DNA from: Streptococcus mitis
GTDB lineage: Bacteria; Bacillota; Bacilli; Lactobacillales; Streptococcaceae
Assembly: GCA_018364455.1 (NCBI GenBank)
Contig: JAGZLW010000037.1
Location: 1-17,207, forward strand
Reading direction: 5' to 3'
Length of the DNA: 17,207 bases
In this document: positions 15,039-17,207 of the stretch, one piece after another
How positions within the stretch are numbered: position 1 is the first letter of the stretch
Layout: each line of letters begins with the position of its first letter
Position numbers and translations under genes: made by a program
Notes under the pieces: generated by a model
Databases searched by the model: none
Seen by the model: only the letters and a program-made list of their open reading frames with translations
What the model was told of the DNA's origin: nothing

Positions 15039-15683
15039 ATGTCTCAAGTAAAAGGCTTGTGTGTCATGGATGTTGATGGAACCTTAATCCTAGAAGAAGT
15101 GATTGATTTGTTGGGTAGAGAGGCAGGTTGTGAGGAGGAAATTGCGCAGCTTACAAGTCAGGCAATGCGAGGAGAGCTAGATTTTGAAAGAAGTTTACGA
15201 GACAGAGTGTCCTTCTTGGAAGGTCTTCCTATTTCGGTCTTTGATACAGTTTTCAACTCTATTCATCTATCGCCAAATGCTCAGGAATTCATTTCCATTC
15301 TCCAAAAGAATGGCATCCTAGTTGGTCTGGTGTCCGGTGGATTTACACCAATAGTTGCGAGATTAGCAAAATCCCTCGACATTGCCTATTTCTCTGCCAA
15401 TCAACTTGAAGTTAAAGACGATCATCTAACAGGAAAATTAGTTGGACAAATTATTAGTCCCGAAGTTAAAAAAGAGACTCTGGAACAATGGAGAAAGGAA
15501 CTAAAACTTTCTAAAGAAAGAACGATTGCAATCGGTGATGGGGCCAATGACCTATTTATGTTGAAGTCAGCAGGACTGGGAATCGCCTTTTGTGCTAAAG
15601 AAGTGCTGAAACAGGAAATACCAAATCATGTTGACAAGAGAGATTTTTTAGAAGTTCTTCCTTTGATTGGCTTTTTAGAATGA
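15039..15683 (+). CDS. HAD-superfamily phosphatase, SerB-like (phosphoserine phosphatase family)
   Basis: The 214-residue cytoplasmic protein has all four HAD motifs. Motif I is MDVDGT with nucleophile D11 and acid/base D13. Motif II is VSGGFTPIV. A lysine follows in SPEVKKETLE. Motif IV is IGDGANDLFML with D167 and D171. The helical C1-type cap and the VSGGF and GDGANDL wording are typical of SerB, which makes serine from phosphoserine. It is slightly shorter than many SerB proteins and has no ACT domain, so another phosphomonoester substrate is possible. A strong ribosome-binding site, GAGAGGAGA (15026-15034), precedes the ATG. With a terminator just upstream, expression probably relies on readthrough from glgA or an atypical promoter. 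The stop overlaps the region of the glycerate kinase ribosome-binding site, so the two are coupled. Confidence 0.85.
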   Translation: MSQVKGLCVMDVDGTLILEEVIDLLGREAGCEEEIAQLTSQAMRGELDFERSLRDRVSFLEGLPISVFDTVFNSIHLSPNAQEFISILQKNGILVGLVSGGFTPIVARLAKSLDIAYFSANQLEVKDDHLTGKLVGQIISPEVKKETLEQWRKELKLSKERTIAIGDGANDLFMLKSAGLGIAFCAKEVLKQEIPNHVDKRDFLEVLPLIGFLE

Positions 15684-15691
15684 GGGAAAAT

Positions 15692-16807
15692 ATGAAGATT
15701 GTAATTGCACCAGATTCATTTAAGGAAAGCTTGACTGCTGAAGAGGTAGCTGAATCTATTAAAAGAGGCTTCCAACAATCGATAGCAGATGTAGAATGTC
15801 TCCTCTGCCCTGTGGGTGATGGTGGCGAAGGTACAGTAGATGCTATTCGACATTCACTTGACCTAGAAGAAAAATGGATCCAAGTAACAGGCCCTTTTGG
15901 ACAAAAAGAAGCCATACACTATTTTCAAAAAGAACAACTAGCCCTGTTCGAAGTTGCTGATTTGGTTGGCCTTGGAAAGATTCCGCTAGAGAAACGAAAT
16001 CCACTTCAAATCCAAACTTGTGGTATTGGAGAGTTGATTCACCATCTCATTGTTAAAGGGATTAAAGAAATCTATATCGGTGTTGGTGGTACGGCCAGTA
16101 ATGACGGAGGAATTGGGATCGCTGCTGGTTTAGGTTATCGATTTTATAATAGGGATGGAAATGTCTTGCCCGCTTGCGGTCAGTCCTTATCAAACTTAGC
16201 TTCTGTTTCAATAGAAAATCGCTATGAAATTCCAGAAGATGTTCAAATTCGTATTTTATCAGATGTCGTGAGTCCCTTATGTGGTCCTCAAGGTGCGACT
16301 TATACTTTTGGCAAACAAAAAGGTTTAGATACTACTATGTTTGAGGCCGTAGATCAAGCGATCCAAGATTTTTATGAAAAAGTCTCCCCTGCAACATTGG
16401 AACTTAAAGGAGCAGGAGCTGGTGGAGGCATTGCTGGTGGTTTGTGTGCCTTTACTCTGGCAAATATCGTGTCTGGAATTGATACCTGTTTAGATTTGAT
16501 TGATTTTGATAAGAAAGTTGCAGATGCTGACTTGGTTATCGTTGGTGAAGGTAGACTGGACAGTCAAAGCTTTGCTGGGAAAGCGCCTATTGGTGTTGCA
16601 AAAAGAACCCCTGTCGGAGTTCCTGTCATTGCTATTTGTGGTAGTCTTGCTGAAGATTTACCTTCCCTACCATTTGAAAATATCCAAGCTGCCTTTTCTA
16701 TTTTAGAGAAAAGCGAACCTCTAGAAGATAGTTTGAAAAATGCCAGTCTCTATTTGGAGCACACGGCAGCTAATATCGGGCACTTATTAAATATGCGCAA
16801 GATTTAG
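15692..16807 (+). CDS. glxK: Glycerate kinase (GlxK/GarK family)
   Basis: This family phosphorylates D-glycerate with ATP to 2- or 3-phosphoglycerate; bacterial GlxK/GarK enzymes mostly give 2-phosphoglycerate. Family hallmarks are the start MKIVIAPDSFKESLTAEEVA, CPVGDGGEGTVDA, GVGGTASNDGG with GIGIAAGLGYRF, GAGAGGGIAGGL, and VGEGRLDSQSFAGKAP near the C-terminus. I chose ATG 15692 (371 residues) because it gives the usual family N-terminus and has GAGGGA (15682-15687) just upstream. An ATG at 15680 overlapping the phosphatase stop as ATGA would add MREN and is a possible alternative. It is translationally linked to the HAD phosphatase. Its product would enter lower glycolysis. It ends tail-to-tail with the minus-strand YueI gene with a 4-nt overlap. 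Confidence 0.94.
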   Translation: MKIVIAPDSFKESLTAEEVAESIKRGFQQSIADVECLLCPVGDGGEGTVDAIRHSLDLEEKWIQVTGPFGQKEAIHYFQKEQLALFEVADLVGLGKIPLEKRNPLQIQTCGIGELIHHLIVKGIKEIYIGVGGTASNDGGIGIAAGLGYRFYNRDGNVLPACGQSLSNLASVSIENRYEIPEDVQIRILSDVVSPLCGPQGATYTFGKQKGLDTTMFEAVDQAIQDFYEKVSPATLELKGAGAGGGIAGGLCAFTLANIVSGIDTCLDLIDFDKKVADADLVIVGEGRLDSQSFAGKAPIGVAKRTPVGVPVIAICGSLAEDLPSLPFENIQAAFSILEKSEPLEDSLKNASLYLEHTAANIGHLLNMRKI

Positions 16808-17207
16808 CCAAACCATTTCTTCCAGATGGATGTTTTGGCAGGTTCTTCCTTTTTACCTTCCCAAAGTTTTGCAAAAGCAAGTCGAAGATCCTTTTCTTCT
16901 ACTTGAACTGGTGCATTGCTATGGATAATCAGGCCAAAAGGAGAAGAAGTATGCTCTTCAGATACAATGGTAGCTTGACTATCAGTTTCTTTAGCTTCTT
17001 TTAAATAGAAAACTTGCTTGTCAAATTCGATATTTGGAGAAATCTTTACAAATAGTGGCTCTGCTTTTTCCTGAAGGTTTTCTAAAATAGATAAAAAGCC
17101 TTTTTCTAACTGAGGGCTATTTGCTGTGTCAATATCTGCATATCCAAGAACTCTTTCCTCAAAAGTGCCAAGATAGCGTCTTTGCTCATCTGGATTTAAT
17201 TTTGCTC
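16804..17207 (-). CDS. YueI-family protein (DUF1694), 3' part only
   Basis: On the minus strand an open frame enters from the right edge and ends at TAA (complement of 16804-16806), giving 133 visible residues; the start is outside the window. The N-terminal visible stretch KLNPDEQRRYLGTFEERV matches my memory of the DUF1694/YueI family, small uncharacterised cytoplasmic proteins of Firmicutes. The middle has EPLFVKISPNIEFDKQVFYL and SPFGLIIHSNAPV, and the tail is lysine-rich with KTSIWKKWFG. Length suggests that only about 20-40 residues are missing. No enzymatic motif is visible and function is unknown. It converges on the glycerate kinase with overlapping stops and no terminator between them. 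Confidence 0.82.
   Translation of the reverse strand, partial: AKLNPDEQRRYLGTFEERVLGYADIDTANSPQLEKGFLSILENLQEKAEPLFVKISPNIEFDKQVFYLKEAKETDSQATIVSEEHTSSPFGLIIHSNAPVQVEEKDLRLAFAKLWEGKKEEPAKTSIWKKWFG

Noticed and set aside
15680..15691. ATG at 15680 as the glycerate kinase start
   Set aside because: Possible through ATGA coupling, but the family N-terminus MKIVIAPDSFK begins at 15692, which has GAGGGA upstream. Kept only as an alternative.
15595..15915. Minus-strand open frame of 106 codons across the phosphatase-kinase junction
   Set aside because: Antisense to two well-supported genes, with low-complexity Ser-rich sequence and no recognisable motif.
1..17207. Mobile element, BOX/RUP repeat, CRISPR, tRNA or rRNA
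   Set aside because: No transposase, spaced direct repeats, cloverleaf or rRNA-like stretch was recognised by eye on either strand.

Overview
The window is a low-GC, Gram-positive chromosomal segment. Gene content, protein sequences and signals point to a Streptococcus of the mitis group (S. mitis/oralis/pneumoniae relatives). The pointers are an Rgg-type regulator, a non-phosphorylating GapN, a GlgC/GlgD pair, extended -10 promoters, and exact or near-exact CodY and CcpA operator sequences. Species identity is inferred from memory of these families, not from a search. It reads as ordinary core chromosome: I see no insertion sequence, phage gene, CRISPR array, tRNA or rRNA.

Layout, left to right. 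(1) An Rgg-family regulator cut at its 5' end (to 824) is followed by a 12-TM MFS exporter-like protein (904-2082) with its own extended -10 promoter. (2) A terminator-like hairpin is immediately followed by a ligA promoter placed so close to the ATG that the mRNA should be leaderless. ligA (2175-4133) is followed after 2 nt by a YegS/DgkB-type lipid kinase carrying a one-base frameshift near its start and an abnormal overrun into pulA (5114-7393, cytoplasmic type I pullulanase). A terminator ends this unit. (3) gapN (7660-9084) is monocistronic between terminators, and its promoter spacer contains a perfect 15/15 CodY box. (4) The glycogen operon glgB-glgC-glgD-glgA (9361-14980) has a strong sigma-A promoter with a CcpA cre site just downstream of the predicted transcription start. 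Every junction in it is an overlap of 11, 11 or 4 nt. (5) After a terminator come a SerB-like HAD phosphatase (15039-15683) and a glycerate kinase (15692-16807), tightly coupled. (6) On the minus strand, a 3'-terminal fragment of a YueI/DUF1694 gene converges on the kinase, with overlapping stop codons.

Functionally most of the window is central carbon storage and use. GlgC/D make ADP-glucose, GlgA extends and GlgB branches the glucan, and PulA removes alpha-1,6 branches. GapN converts glyceraldehyde-3-P to 3-phosphoglycerate with NADPH production. The glycerate kinase feeds phosphoglycerate into lower glycolysis. The regulatory signals fit this: a carbon-source signal (cre) on glycogen synthesis and a nutrient/BCAA signal (CodY) on the NADPH-making step.

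I found no previously undescribed multi-gene system. The items most worth a second look are the perfect CodY box inside the gapN promoter, the frameshifted lipid kinase between ligA and pulA, the predicted leaderless ligA transcript, and the structured glg and gapN upstream regions.
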